Shown: positions 1 through 11,316, counted from the stretch's first letter. The stretch is 64,000 nt of DNA from Reticulitermes speratus (GCA_021186555.1 JAJKFL010000003.1:48107630-48171629), one strand, 5' to 3'. A program made the numbers and translations. Notes: generated from the letters alone by a model not told the origin.

Positions 1-290
1 CTACAAGCCGGAAGGTCGCGGGTTCGATTCCTGATGGTGTCATTGACTTAATCCTTCCCGCCGCAATATGGCCCTGGGGTCGACTTAGCCTCCAACAGAA
101 ATGAATACCAGGAATTTGTTTTTTTTTTGTGGGGGGGGGGGGGGGGGGGTAAAGGCGGCCGGTGCGTATGGCTGACAACCTACCACATTCATGTGCCGAT
201 TGTCTATAAATCTGGGAGTCTCAACCTCCTGGAACCCTAAGGGCCTGTCATGGCCTGTACGTGGGATTGCTTTACCTTTCGCTTGCCTAC
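1..290 (+). mobile_element. tRNA-derived SINE (SINE-3), 5' end cut by window edge
   Basis: Matches 33011-33321 along its length, through shared blocks such as gccctgggg, aaaggcggccggtgcgta and catgtgccgattgtct. A pol III B box (GGTTCGATTCC) lies at 21-31; the A box is outside the window but is visible in the sister copy. The body ends in a pyrimidine-rich stretch near 290. A T run followed by 19 G at 131-149 replaces a short G run in the sister copy. The tRNA origin is inferred from the A/B box arrangement. No coding capacity. Confidence 0.75.
131..149 (+). repeat. poly-G tract inside SINE-3
   Basis: Nineteen consecutive G after an 8 bp or longer T run. The sister copy near 33183 has only six G here, so this is probably local slippage expansion or an assembly problem. 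Confidence 0.9.
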
Positions 291-299
291 AAATAGAGC

Positions 300-1200
300 A
301 ACAAAAAATCTATCGTACGAGAAAGAATTTGTGAATTATTGAACTATAAGTTTGCTACTGACATTGATACAGACGCTAACTGTAATCACGGATACCAGCC
401 GGTGTCTCAGTCGGTACCTATGGACAGCCATCTTGGGGTAAATATTCGTGTCGCCCGCAATGCAAGCAGGGACCTCTCCCGTTTAAAGTACCTGTCATTC
501 CATAAACCTCACTCTGCCGCGTCGTCGCTACAGCACAATCTGACTCTAGGGCATCGATTGACGCCTCGACCCTGACAGACAGAACTGACCTATATTAACG
601 TATTAAAGGGGAGAGCGGTGGAGAGGTCGATGCGACGCCCAGACATGGCGGCGCACGGCGATGCTTTATTAAATTCTTCATCTTCCTCGCGCAGTGTTTC
701 CTGTAATGCTATTCCGTGTTGTGGAACCCAAAGAACCCAACACAAGACTACCGACTTTCTGTGTTCTTCTTACAATAACACACTGCCGTACCTACTGACA
801 ATATTAGCACTTCCGGGCGATGCAATTTGTTTTGAAATTTCCTTTAAACAAAAAATTAATAAAATTAGTTTTATATTAAGCTTAAAATCTGTTAAGTACA
901 ACAAAAGTAATATTAAGGCCCTGCCGGATTTGCGGTTCTCACAGAAGTTCTAATGGTTTTAGTCTTCTGGTTCCGTTTCCCGTGATAATGTGTCCCTGTC
1001 ACCACAGCATGGCGCGTCCTCAGGTTGCCGTAGGAAGAACGGCCTCCAGTGTGGAGGGCAGCTGTGAATATATTGAATAAGCAGTCGCGGACAGTCGACA
1101 AGGGGTGGTCCTCCAGCTTGGGCGTTTGGCGAGGTGCTAACAACTCCTCACCCTAAAAACTTACCATGTTACGAACCATTCACAAATGCCTCAAACTTGG
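300..1200. other. no recognised gene
   Basis: Three short open frames of 76-111 codons lie here (339-575 +, 618-953 +, 913-1143 -). None shows a recognisable domain or repeated family. I treat the stretch as unannotated intergenic DNA. Confidence 0.5.
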
Positions 1201-1204
1201 ACTG

Positions 1205-1410
1205 ATCCTCTGGTACGACGTAAGCAATCTTCAAGAAGTAAGATGGGAAGGCAAGGACTGGATTTATCTGGCTCTGGATACGGACAGGTGGCGGTCTCTT
1301 GTGAATGCGGTAATGAACCTTCGGGTTCCATAAAATGCGGCGAATTTCTTGACTAGCTGAGGAACTGTTAGCTTCTCAAGGAGGCTTCTGCTAGATGGAG
1401 TTAGTTATTT
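1205..1410 (+). mobile_element. RTE-type LINE, 3' end fragment
   Basis: Degenerate copy of the LINE 3' end seen best at 41103-41665. It keeps the segment encoding the element's last residues (W-x-D/G-L-D-x-I/L-A-x-D-x-D-R-W-R, then A-V-M-N-L-R-x-P and a stop at the taaaatgcgg block) and the short 3' UTR running to atggagttagtta. The 5' part is missing, as expected for incomplete target-primed reverse transcription. Non-functional. Confidence 0.75.
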
Positions 1411-1875
1411 TGTTCCAACGTTTCGCAGCAGCTTGCTGCCTCAGTCTTCAGGGTAGTCTTCTTTGGGTACTCTGAATATGAAAGGAGCAAGAGCAGAATA
1501 CTGTAAAAGTGAAGCACGAAGCGCCCCCGGAACGTTTATACTTATGTACCAATATACACGGCGTCATGTCCCGGAAGCTGAACACCTTCAATATAAATTC
1601 TCTATTTACATTGTTCCGAAAGAGCTCAGTAGCTTCCATGTAATTACGGAAGAGCCATCATTTCTAATATCCCATTCTGTTAACTAACAATAACCAAACA
1701 AACAAGCCGTCTAACTAACTAACATACTTCGTGGTGTAGGTCTTTCTTGAAGATATATGGATACTACGGTGGTGAAGAAGGTACCATAGAATTATTACAT
1801 TTCCCGGCTCTGTCCATCGTCTCGCGGTACTTAAGGGCATCCTTGGGTCAGGTGACTCTGCAGAGTTCTTTCTCT

Positions 1876-2013
1876 TGGGGAAGGTAATTCATCCCCGTTA
1901 TGTTTTATACAAATGCTATAAATGTTATATTAAAAAACACAGTCTTACACAACATATATACAAGCTTTACAGGTTACTAGTTTCGGCTTTGTTAACAAGA
2001 CATCATCAGACGT
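1876..2013 (-). ncRNA. hammerhead-ribozyme-like element, core intact
   Basis: On the minus strand, CUGAUGA (2009-2003) is followed by a hairpin built on a UUGUUAACAA palindrome, then GAAAC (1984-1980), a 2 nt loop and GUA (1977-1975). All invariant core positions are present, but stem I is only about 2 bp, so activity is doubtful. The plus-strand lead-in at 1878 (aaggtaattcatccccg) nearly matches the lead-in of the inverted element at 39118, suggesting a common family border. Assignment rests on motif and layout only. Confidence 0.55.
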
Positions 2014-2347
2014 CTCTTTATCAAGGGCCGTCTAATGAAACTTATCATTGCATATGGGATTGAGATCTCATCCCTTCACATTATTCGTCATAAAACTTTA
2101 TTTAAATAAATACATAAAATACGGACAAAATTAAGGAATATAGAAAGGTTTAACAAAGTTTTATAATGAAAATTGTGAAGGAATGAGATCTCTGCCCTAA
2201 CTTTGTGATATTTCTACCAAATTTTAATACGCAGGCATATCTCTCACTTTACCCATGCGTGCTATATATTACTCCCATCTCACCAACTCAGCCACCCTAA
2301 ATAATACTTAGTAAAAATATACGTCTTACGCGAGGTATGAGGTATGA

Positions 2348-2406
2348 CGTAGGCGCCCGGAGCAGGTTAATAATTTAGCGCCCCGGGCAGGCTTATAATT
2401 TGGCGC
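2348..2406. repeat. two-unit GC-rich tandem repeat
   Basis: Two roughly 28 bp units share the pattern gcgccc...gcagg...ttataattt. A related string (gttggcgcaccgggggc) recurs near 2570. This may be part of an unrecognised transposon end; nothing else identifies it. Confidence 0.4.
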
Positions 2407-2954
2407 CCCTTAAAACCGATATTCATTACACTATTTCGACCAAACTTTTTGGGGGCGCGTGCCAAAAATGCAGACAATTTTCAGAGAAATTCTTTCGTGT
2501 GTTCACACCTAAGTTTATTAGCCCCATAATTCCAATTATTCCAGTGATGTCTTAGTACCCCTTACAGGTTGGCGCACCGGGGGCTGCCCGGCTGGCCAGT
2601 CCCTTAAAGTGGCTCTGAGACTCCGTGGCTGTAGGGTAAGGCCGGTACTATCCGCAAAATAGTACCGATATTACTTTGATCTTACACGCGTATTAGGTAA
2701 AGTCGCAATTTCCGGTACGCTTGAACTCTGTGGCGCGGTTTGCATACTAAATGATGCCTGGTCATTTACAGTGAACGCCATTGTGGTACTAAGTGGTCAC
2801 TTCTTAGAGGTCATCTCATCTTCCAGCGGGTTGGGCGAGGAGAGGATTGTTCCTACACAATATGGATATATACCATAACTACGAAATACCATTGCATTGT
2901 GTGTGGATGGCGGAGGAACTGAAAACAATAAAGAAATAAAGGCGCTTATTAGTC

Positions 2955-3210
2955 AGGTAGGCCGTGATAGTGACTAGGTTACTGGCTGGATGGTCCGGGG
3001 TTCGAATACGGGCAGAGGCAAGAGACTTTCTCTTTTCCAAATTGTCCAGAGCGGCTCTGGGGCCCACCCAGCCTCCTGTTCAAAATATACTTACTGGGTT
3101 CTGTCCCGCAGGTAAAGAGCACGGGGTATCATATTTACCACTTACCTCAATCTAGCGACGGGGTTAAGCAATGAGTAGGGCTACACCACTACTCTTCCTC
3201 TATGCTTCAT
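2955..3210 (+). mobile_element. tRNA-derived SINE (SINE-4)
   Basis: Has a B-box-like GGGGTTCGAATAC at 2997-3009 preceded by an A-box-like tagtgactaggtt. The body (ggccctggggcccac, then a gtaaag pause, then cctcaatctagcgacggggttaag) is shared with 42960-43215, and more weakly with 19255-19450 and 52790-52935. The repeated arrangement at four loci supports a dispersed family; borders are approximate. Confidence 0.6.
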
Positions 3211-3529
3211 GGCGTGGAAACAGGGACAGTTTTATTGTAATGAATAAACAGTCAGTGCTTACGTGAACCACAGGCTGGTAAATTACGAAATGTATTTGCT
3301 TGCTGCATAAAGAATCTAACGTTTTACGTAAACACTGCATCGAATGCGATATCAGTGTCTAATTTTGAGCACTTTTGTGAATTAAATAAGAACCATATAT
3401 AAGGACTTCATCACCTATTCTAATTATTTTAAAATTCAGGCAATGTTAAATCTCTAAGCTTTCAGAATCAGACCTATTTTCATGTATTTCTCACTAGTTC
3501 CTGGCGAAAGATCCACAATATTTTTACCT

Positions 3530-3568
3530 AGATAAATAAATAAATAAATTAATTAATTAATTAATTAA
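3530..3568. repeat. (ATAA)n/(TTAA)n microsatellite
   Basis: Alternating taaa and ttaa units directly upstream of the SINE at 3569. They recur right after the SINE as attaattaa, so this was the insertion target. Confidence 0.85.
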
Positions 3569-3826
3569 GCCGATCCAGTGGCCGTACGGTCTAAGGCGTG
3601 GGTCTTCGGCAGCTCGCTTGCTCGGATCGTGGGTTCGAATCCCACCGGGGGCATGGATGTTTGTCTCTTGTGAGTGTTGTGTGTTGTTGTCAGGTAGAGG
3701 CCTCTGCAACGAGCCGATCCCTCGTCCAGAGGAGTCCTACCGACTATGGTGTGTCTCTCAGTGTGATCAAAACCTCGATACTGAAACGGGAAACCGGAGT
3801 AGGTGGAAGAGGACGACTAAAAAAAA
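3569..3826 (+). mobile_element. tRNA-derived SINE (SINE-1), variant tail
   Basis: Typical SINE-1 head: gccgatcc start, A box in the gtggccgtacggtctaaggc segment, and B box GGGTTCGAATCCC at 3631-3643. The body carries the family's tctcttgtgagtgttgtgtg and cagaggagtcctaccga blocks. The 3' part then diverges (gaaacgggaaaccggagtag) and ends in an A run instead of the usual aggcggcctaggcccc tail, so it is a separate subfamily. It is flanked by aattaattaa on both sides, either a target duplication or the microsatellite it landed in. Confidence 0.85.
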
Positions 3827-3944
3827 TTAATTAAACAATTAATGTGGGGTTTAAAGTTAAGTTTTCAGTAAAGTATTATTTAATATTATCAGCTTACAGT
3901 TGTGCTTAATATTATTATTGATGTATACATACGCACATGCAGTA

Positions 3945-4100
3945 CACACGGGAGGATACGATGGGCTGGACATGTAGCTAAGATAAGGAATGGAGTGTTT
4001 ATTGACTGGGGTCGTTAAAACTTTTGGAAGGTTAAGAAATAGATGGGCGATATTAAAAAGAGTGATCCTATGAAAATAGGTCACTAAGAATGGAGTTTGG
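3945..4100 (+). mobile_element. RTE-type LINE remnant
   Basis: Keeps a decayed version of the R-W-A-G-H-V-A coding segment (tacgatgggctggacatgtagc) and later agatgggcgat, in the order of the 41 kb copy. Heavily eroded, without an open frame. Confidence 0.5.
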
Positions 4101-4109
4101 GCAGAACTG

Positions 4110-5405
4110 GCTCATGATTGCGTCTAAAGAGGGGCTACTGTGATTCGCTGTGTCTAAGCTAATTTAAGGCTGCTGCAGTTATTAAGCAGAGGGGAGCCGG
4201 TCACTGCAAAAGTGATTGTTCAGCTATGTCACTCGACATTTTCTTAATGGAAAAAACACTATTAATTCTGCAGAATAAATGGAGCCATATGTACATTTTT
4301 CGGCTACCAAATGACACGATATCGCATTCCAGAAGGCCTAAATTCAAATACTCAGTCGTGACGATCTCAAACCTCATATAAACCTTTTCAAATGATTATG
4401 ATCCAATATCGCGGGTTAGTGGGTAGTATCCTGGCTTCGTATTAGTGAGCACTGTTTTCAAATCTGAGCTCGGAGACCAGATATCCTGATTTTTTTCGTG
4501 GGTTTACTTAATATCTTCATGAAAATATTAGGATATTCCTCAGAGCAGGTCAAACAAATAAGTATAATTCTATCCATTAATCTAAAATCGCTTTTATTTA
4601 GCCTAGCCCAATATGACAGCCATCTTACGAAACGACAGACACTGCTCTGACCATAATAGTACTATGAGAAACAAAAGAATAAAGTCCGTTCTATACCCCT
4701 CTATTATCTGATTATCCTGACGCCAGTGATGATGCTGTTTTTTGAAACTTCATGACTCACTCTGCATTATCTTCCAGTGTTTCTGTCCCGGCCATTCATA
4801 CTTATTTTTTACTTTCTTTAAGGTTGTGCCTTTCAGCTGTTGATTGATTCATTATTTAAGACAATCAAATAGAGCTAGTTATTAGGTGGACACCCGGTTG
4901 TAGCTATTCTTGTAGTGGAAGGCCATTACCATGACAACGAGAGTTCGTGAGCTCTGACCTCTACTTCATCAGAGCAGTAACTGACTCATGGGCGTAATTT
5001 TCATCTAATGGTTCACAACTTCGCTATGGTATCATCAGAACTACACTTGGGGTCTGAAACACCCAGACCTGAATTTAAATAATCGATTTTGCCATTTCGT
5101 GTTCTCTCGAATATTTACAAGCATAGGCTTCCTACCTCCATGGAGCAGAGTGAATTTGAGAAGATAACAGATTCGCAGTAAGCCAAGAAGTGTCGTCAGT
5201 TACAGAATCTGAATACAGTGGTCAGAAAGTGAAAGGCACTGACAGAGAGATTTGGGTTAAAGCCTTCAAATAAAATAAATTCAAATGGCGAATTAAAAAA
5301 CATATATTAGGCTGCATCCTATATGGGCTTACGGGTGTGATCCTACAAAAAGAGAAATAAAATAATTGCAGTAAACCCAAATAACATACAATCCCATCCC
5401 TCAAA
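4110..5405. other. no recognised feature
   Basis: AT-rich sequence. A weak tRNA-like segment (ttagtgggtagtatcctggc) sits near 4415 without a good B box. I see no coding or repeat structure I can support. Confidence 0.4.
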
Positions 5406-5410
5406 TAGAA

Positions 5411-5681
5411 TTGTTTTTTTTATGGCGCAATAGCCCAAGTCGGGCCTAGGCCACCTCATTTTTGAGGTTTCTACATCACACACAATTAGGCACACACAAC
5501 CGATAGGACTCCTCTGAATGAGTGATCAGCTCGTCGCAGAGGCCGCTACCAACACAACACACAACAAACACAAAAGACGAACATCCATGCCCTCATGCCC
5601 TCAGCGGGATTCGAACACGCGAACCCAGAAATCAAGCGGCTGCTGACCTACGCCTTAGACCGCATGGCCACAGCGATCGGC
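5411..5681 (-). mobile_element. SINE-1 copy with target duplication
   Basis: Reverse-oriented SINE-1: poly-T at 5413-5421 is the A tail, and the tRNA-like head ends at gatcggc 5675-5681. The B box reads as GGATTCGAAC on the plus strand near 5609. A perfect 10 bp duplication ctcaaataga lies at 5400-5409 and 5683-5692, showing LINE-type insertion. The B box and body carry many substitutions, so this is an older copy. Confidence 0.85.
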
Positions 5682-5762
5682 ACTCAAATAGACTTGGGAA
5701 GCCCGGCATCTCTGAGAAATGCCCAGAACTGAGATTTAATTCCACGACTGATTGCCCAAATG

Positions 5763-5765
<3 letters not shown>

Positions 5766-5796
<31 letters not shown>
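5766..5796. repeat. (TA)n microsatellite
   Basis: About 15 uninterrupted AT dinucleotides. Confidence 0.95.
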
Positions 5797-5797
<1 letters not shown>

Positions 5798-6250
5798 TGC
5801 GGACAGAATAAGTCAGTAATAATACGATCTACATACTATGCTGTCTTTACGTAAAATTTAAGTAAAATAAAGAGCACAAAATGGAAGCAAAATGTGGAGG
5901 CTGTGACTGTGCTTCCATTCGTCAAATTTTTTAATATCCGAAAGCAAGAATTTCGAAGGAATGCAATTCTTATTCGCACCGGTAAATTAGTTTAGGCTGT
6001 ATGAAACGCATATCTGTGAGTATATTAGAAGTAGCACATCGCACTAAATATTTGTACATTACATAAAACAAAATATTATCCCATTAAGCCCCGCAGTTTC
6101 TTTACCTTCTTCGTAAGGTGAATGTATGCCTTAATACAAGCTACAGTATCTCTGGTACAGTAGATCTGGTCTCAACAGCCTTGCATTATTCCTTTAAAGT
6201 AACGGAGCTATCGGCGTATTTGTCCTCTCTGCTGCCAAGTAACATAAATA

Positions 6251-6430
6251 CAGTCGAACCCGGTTATAACAACATCGGTTAAGCAACACCTCGTTTACAA
6301 CATCACATGTTCTGTGATACCAATCAATTCGTCACTGTTAACCATAACATTACACCCCTCAGTTATAACAACACTTGTTTACAACGACACAAAATATTCG
6401 GTCCCTTTCATGACGTTAAAGATTCTGACG
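6251..6430. mobile_element. pogo/Tigger-like transposon end
   Basis: Begins TA-cagtcgaacccggttataac and continues with repeated ttataacaaca / gtttacaac blocks, a layout typical of pogo/Tigger-type terminal repeats in arthropods. I do not see the opposite terminal repeat, so this is one truncated end. The family name comes from general knowledge of that terminus and was not confirmed. Confidence 0.4.
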
Positions 6431-6557
6431 TCCTGAGGGCTTCATAAAATAAACACTAAAACAAATACTTAATGAAGTGTGCAAATGACAAAACTCTTCA
6501 CTAAACAGTTTTTCCCTCAGTACTGTTAATTCCTCTCTCTTAGGTCCAAAGATAATC

Positions 6558-6822
6558 TTTTTTTTTTCCAATGGCTCGACAGCCCCTTGGGGGCCTAGGC
6601 TGCCTCATTTTTCGAGGCTTCACGATCACACTTTTTAGACACACCACACTCGGTAGGACTCCTCTGGATGAGGGACCAGCCCGTCGCAGAGACCTCTACC
6701 TGACAACACACAACACTCACAAGAAAAAGACAGCCATGCCCTAGGCGGGATTCGAACCCACAATCCTAGTAAGCGAGCGGCCGTAGACCCACGCCTTAGA
6801 CCGCGCGGCCACTGGGATCGGC
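6558..6822 (-). mobile_element. SINE-1 copy with perfect 10 bp target duplication
   Basis: Near-full-length reverse copy. The poly-T tail directly follows the duplication aaagataatc (6548-6557), and the same 10 bp recur at 6823-6832 after the gatcggc head. All family blocks are present: the aggcggcct/gaggcttcacgatcaca tail, the cggtaggactcctctgga segment, and tgcccta-ggcgggattcgaacc covering the B box. Well preserved, so relatively young. Confidence 0.92.
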
Positions 6823-6832
6823 AAAGATAATC

Positions 6833-8720
6833 GTTAGCGTACTATTTTCATAAAGCCATAATCTACAGGTTGTTGCTTTTATCTTGTCCTTGACATGTCC
6901 AGTCAGATACGAGCTTTCTCTGCAATAAAGCTGCTGTGCTCAGAGACACGATAAAATAGACACTCCGTATTTCTTCCCTTAATGTGAGAGGTCAAATTTC
7001 ACACTCACATAAATTAACAGGTGGGCCCACGGTTTCACAGGACCACCTTTCATTATAACAGATAGTAGTCTAAAAATGAAACCAGAATTGTGCACTTTGA
7101 AGGGTCGTCAAGGAAACGAAACGGAACGGTTCTTACTTTGACGCAATGCGACGTCCTCTGCTGACGTTAGGCGTATCTTTTCTGGCGTGTTGAACCGTAT
7201 ATCACACTTCGAAAATTCCTCCGTCTTGTGTGCTTTCCGCTTAATTCTTCTCTACAACCCTCATCAATTCAAAACCACCCACATTACCTTGACTGCGGGT
7301 AGGTTTTAAACAGATCAGGTACCGGAAGTATGACCTAACTGCAGAGCTGTAACATACAACTAATTAAAACAAGCACTTCCGAGAATGGCTCAAAAATTCT
7401 ACTTTCCTACTGCATAAATTCTTAACCCTGAAGATATATTAATATTATACTGCTATTGTACTTCATTGTGTTAAAATATTTAAATAGTTTTACATATTCT
7501 AACAAGCCTACATGACAAATTTGTCGAATACAGCCATAAAGTTAAACCACTTTGCCATGTTTGTTTACTGTAGATTTACAAACAATATTCTTAATCAAGT
7601 ACAGACGTCTTGTTTAAAACACATTTTTGCAGAATTTCAAAACGACCATCTCCAGTGGTACCACAGTTATCGTCACCAAACCGTAAGCTAAAGAAACACC
7701 TCGCACGACCGCCATGTTTTTATATTTCCTTATACAGAAAAAATTAACAAGATAGAAATTGCAGGTTTTCCTAATTTTCCTAATTGTAAATTAAGTGGCG
7801 TTAGTGTCAATACCCTCACCCCACTCCAAAATGTTCGTTCGTTCGCCATGTTACCCTCTTAAATATATATATATATAAAATTCGACCTTGCGTGAGCCTC
7901 TAACGTTGTAAATTTTGTAATAAATTTCGTCAAAATCGTCCAACTGGTCCAATCGTCGAGATATACAAACACACACGCATGTGTTCTCATAGACTTAATT
8001 TCTTTCGCAAAGAAATGAGTCCAGGCTAAAGACATAAATGATTACGCTGCAAACCCGCACATAACTTCCCTTCAAAACGCAAGCTTTTGACTATACTTTT
8101 CACTCTGCATCGTGTTTACCATGTGACCAAAGTTTTCCATAGGCCCGCATAAACCAAAAATAACCCCACCATAAATGAAAGTGCGATACGGGGGTGGGAA
8201 GGGGTTATAAATCAATACAGGCGGAACGTTTCCCTTGACGTAAGCCTTAGCGTTGCATTCGCACACAATGTGACAGAAAATACGTCAGTCCGAGTTCACA
8301 GGTACAGCTGACGTCATGACAATGTATCGATTTTATGTTTGACGTAGTTTACTGCTCTCCCCGCGCAGTTAGTCTGAAGAGTTTTCGTTGTAGTTGACCG
8401 GTCCTGCACGTGAACGACACTGCATTCCCCGTAGCTTTGTTACGATTGCGTCTGCGGACTCTGGCGCCTACTTAATTCAGTTCGATTCAAATTCAAGTCA
8501 AAATATGCGCCGTTACAGAAGTCCCAAAGTAGAATGTAAACAAGGCAATATCCCTCTGGAACCAGTGATAAAAGAAACTGCCTGTTGTTGCGCACAGTGA
8601 AGCGAAGAAAATACTATATATGGCCTTGTAGATCACCGTACCTCATATTTCTTCTTAAGCTTTGACGGTTTTCTGTCCAATTCCGACTCATAATTGTTTC
8701 CGAATGAGTTAATCATTTAA
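6833..8720. other. no gene; possible repeat end near 8008
   Basis: No recognised gene. At 7997-8015 a near-palindrome (atttctttcgcaaagaaat) resembles the hairpin ending the interspersed repeat at 9225-9712, but the rest does not match. Open frames 8072-8266 (-) and 8394-8600 (+) have no recognisable features. Confidence 0.35.
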
Positions 8721-8723
8721 CCA

Positions 8724-8945
8724 TTTGGTAAGAAAATGAAGGCAGCAGGTGCCTCCGAAACGTTGGTATGTGATTACCAAAGGTGAGCGTCACATCCCAG
8801 AAGAAAGCATGTCTGGTCATTCTCTACGCAGTGTTCTCCTACATTATGGCAGATTCCTCAACCCTGAAGATGACAGAAGCAGGTTCCTCCGAAAAGTTGG
8901 TAACTTTCTACCAGACTACATGGTTTCACATCCCAGGAGACAGAA
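8724..8945 (+). mobile_element. Penelope/retrozyme-like repeat with two tandem hammerhead-like units
   Basis: Two direct units about 134 bp apart. Unit 1 has GGCA...UGCC, GAAAC at 8757-8761, a GUUG loop and GUA at 8766-8768; UUUGGUAA (8724-8731) pairs with UUACCAAA (8774-8781) to form an extended stem I with an internal loop, but the CUGANGA box is lost. Unit 2 has CUGAAGA at 8864-8870 and GAAA at 8891-8894 followed by A, GUUG and GUA. Both are followed by a ttcacatcccag/gtcacatcccag block. Neither unit is fully intact. Open frames across it (8749-8955, 8783-9109) are translations of the repeat. Confidence 0.6.
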
Positions 8946-9109
8946 ACCTTCATAGAACCAGGAGAACCTCAAATATGGCACCACCGAAAGTTTCAAACAC
9001 ACATTATCATCGCCTTATACTGGAAACCGTGACCCCAGTACTGAGATTGTCCAAGAGTTTGCGCGTTTTAAATCATGAGGTAAATTGTACTGACGCACGT
9101 AATTACTAG

Positions 9110-9185
9110 AAGCCAGGACAGCGCAGTCGGTATGCTGATCAAGTTACGAACTGGACAACCAAGGAATTGTCTTTCGATTTCCAGC
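9110..9185 (+). repeat. tRNA-like SINE head, unclassified
   Basis: An A-box-like gcgcagtcggtatgctgatc is followed 45 bp later by a poor B box (ctttcgatttccag). Probably the head of another tRNA-derived SINE; the tail cannot be delimited. Confidence 0.35.
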
Positions 9186-9224
9186 AGAGAATGACAAAGA
9201 CAGGCAATTACGTATAAACATAAC

Positions 9225-9712
9225 ATTGAGGCGCTTTCGCGTAACAACTGTTGCCGTGGAAAAGCAATAAGTATTATTACATATTCTGAGTGTTTGTAGC
9301 CTTAGTTATCCAGCATGCAAAGCGCATGCGTCGTATTATATTGTCACCGGTGGCCTCTCCGGCTCTACCATTTTCTTCACATTATCTCATAAACAGCACT
9401 CTTTTCGGAAAAAAACGTTTCTGAACATAAAATGTGTGTTTTGACTTTTTGTACAAATTTTATCCGAAACATTTCTCATCATAAGAAGAATTCAGCGAGA
9501 TATTATCATAAATGTACATAGGCCTTCATGTAAAGTACCCGATACTCTTGTCAAATTTTAGTGAAACTTGAATTTTCTCGGCAGATTTTTGAGAAATTCT
9601 CAAATATAAAATTTCATGAGAATCCGTCCAGTGGGAACCGAGTTGTTCCATGCGGACGGACAGACACGTAAAGTTAATAGACGCTTTCGCAATTTTGCGA
9701 AAGCGCCTAAAA
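9225..9712 (+). mobile_element. interspersed repeat with terminal 11 bp hairpin (non-autonomous)
   Basis: Found three times in the window: here, inverted at 27892-28345, and 5'-truncated at 59190-59493. Shared blocks include aagaagaattcagcgagatattatcat, ttcatgtaaagt, ctcaaatat and ccatgcggacggacagac. It starts with aggcgctttcgcg and ends with gcgaaagcgcct, which could be terminal inverted repeats. The last 30 bp also form a hairpin (cgctttcgcaa / ttgcgaaagcg) followed by cctaa, reminiscent of a Helitron 3' end. The class is unresolved and there is no coding capacity. Confidence 0.6.
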
Positions 9713-9986
9713 ACATATATCTTCTCCTAAAAGTCCAGTCCGATTATGGGGCACACGTAGTCCCCTGTTCAGTGCGTATTGCAGGATTCTTTCTCTGGCG
9801 CTTAAATGATGGCGGTATGAAGCTCGAAATTCGTCCCATTGTCCTGAGTTTAAAAATGAGTGGATCTAGTTACAATTCTCCCCCCACCCTTCATATGTCT
9901 TCATGGAGAGCACACGGATACCTTTAGCTGTACTTGACTAATTACGATACGACCACAGATATTAACAAAATGCAAACAGACTATTG

Positions 9987-10246
9987 TTTTTTTCCCAATG
10001 GCTCAACAGCCACTTGGGGTCTTAGGCCGCCTCATTTTTCGATTCTTCACGATCACACTCAGACACACCACACTCGGTAGGACTCCTCTGGACGAGTGAC
10101 CAGCCCGTCGCAGAGACCTCTACCTGACAACACACAATACCCACAAGAGACAGACATCCATGCCCTACACGGGATTCGAACCAACAATTCCAGTAAGCGA
10201 GCGGCCGTAGACCCACACCTTAGACCGCGCGGCCACTGGGATCGGC
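9987..10246 (-). mobile_element. SINE-1 copy
   Basis: Reverse copy with poly-T 9987-9993 and head ending atcggc at 10246. Imperfect target duplication: aaacagactattg (9974-9986) against aaagagactgttg (10247-10259), 11 of 13 matching. All family blocks present. Confidence 0.9.
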
Positions 10247-11055
10247 AAAGAGACTGTTGTACTTAATTCTATTTGACCGCCCGTTACAATATCTTCCACA
10301 GTTTCTGTGCGATCTAAGACGTCTACCGTCTTCTGCAGCCTCGAAAAAAAGGGGATCATGTGTTAGGTTCCGCTAGGACATGGATGCATGCTTTACTCTG
10401 TGCTTTTCTTATCTTTTATGAATACAGGCCATGTGACAGGCCAGGAGATCGTCCACAGAATCCTACCAATATCAACAAAAATGATTTAGATAAAAGACTC
10501 GAGACTTCAGCGATGTCACACTGTTTCGTTGCGTGAATATTTCCTGTTTCCAAAGATCTTAATGCTTGAACTTGAAGATGAAGGCACTACGCTGTTCCAG
10601 AATTCTGGAACTGTTTACCCAACGACACAGCGTACAACCCAAAAGTATTGAGTCTTCAGCAAAACCGCTGTGAGAACCTCAAATCTCGCAAGAGTCAGAA
10701 ACACAGAAAAGTGGAAAACCTAGGCCGCAGTGGCCTGTAGCACTCTAGAGACAGACAGAGTGGATATAAATAGGCACCCTTAGTCCACAAATTGCGGTTT
10801 CCACATTCAGCAAATCTGTAGAGATTAAGGGCAATATAAAATTAGTGAACGCACTATGAATTGTTCGCTTTTTTGTAATGTCGTTATGTGCCGAGTAATA
10901 TTCGTTGTATTTATTGGTCGTATTGAAGACTAGTTTAAAAGTTAACCGCCCTGCTAACGATACACACTGGGTGACAGCGAGAGAAGACTACAGCCAGGTG
11001 GGTGAAATAACATAATAAGACAAGACAATTCGTATTTTCAGCAAACTGGAACATA

Positions 11056-11316
11056 ATTTTTTTTTCATATGGCACTTTTCGACCCGTTTTCGGTTCGTGG
11101 CTTTCCCCGTTCTCGGGGCTTCACGATCAAACTCAGACACACCACACTCGGTATAAATCCTCTGGACCGAGTGACCAGCCCATCGCAGAGACCTCTACGT
11201 GACAACACAAAACACTCACAAGATACACACATCCATGCCCCGGCGGGATTCGAACTCACAATCCCAGCAAGCGAACGGCTGAAGACCCACGCCTTAGACC
11301 GCGCGGCCACTGGGAT
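11056..11316 (-). mobile_element. SINE-1 copy, diverged tail
   Basis: Reverse copy: poly-T at 11056-11065 and B box complement ggcgggattcgaac near 11243. Its 3' half has gttcgtggctttccccgttctc replacing the usual cctaggc segment. Flanks are similar but not identical, so the duplication is eroded. Confidence 0.85.

Noticed and set aside
618-953. 111-codon frame as a gene
   Set aside because: Low-complexity start (S-rich) and no recognised family; insufficient support.
3569-3660. Functional tRNA gene
   Set aside because: A and B boxes are present, but the segment is the head of a dispersed SINE and lacks a complete cloverleaf. The same applies at 14.8, 16.3, 23.3, 36.2 and 53.8 kb.
6251-6430. 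Complete Tigger element
   Set aside because: Only one terminus is visible and no transposase signature follows; kept as a low-confidence end.
8749-9109. Two overlapping frames of 68 and 108 codons
   Set aside because: They translate the tandem hammerhead-type repeat; similar peptides would recur wherever the repeat lies.
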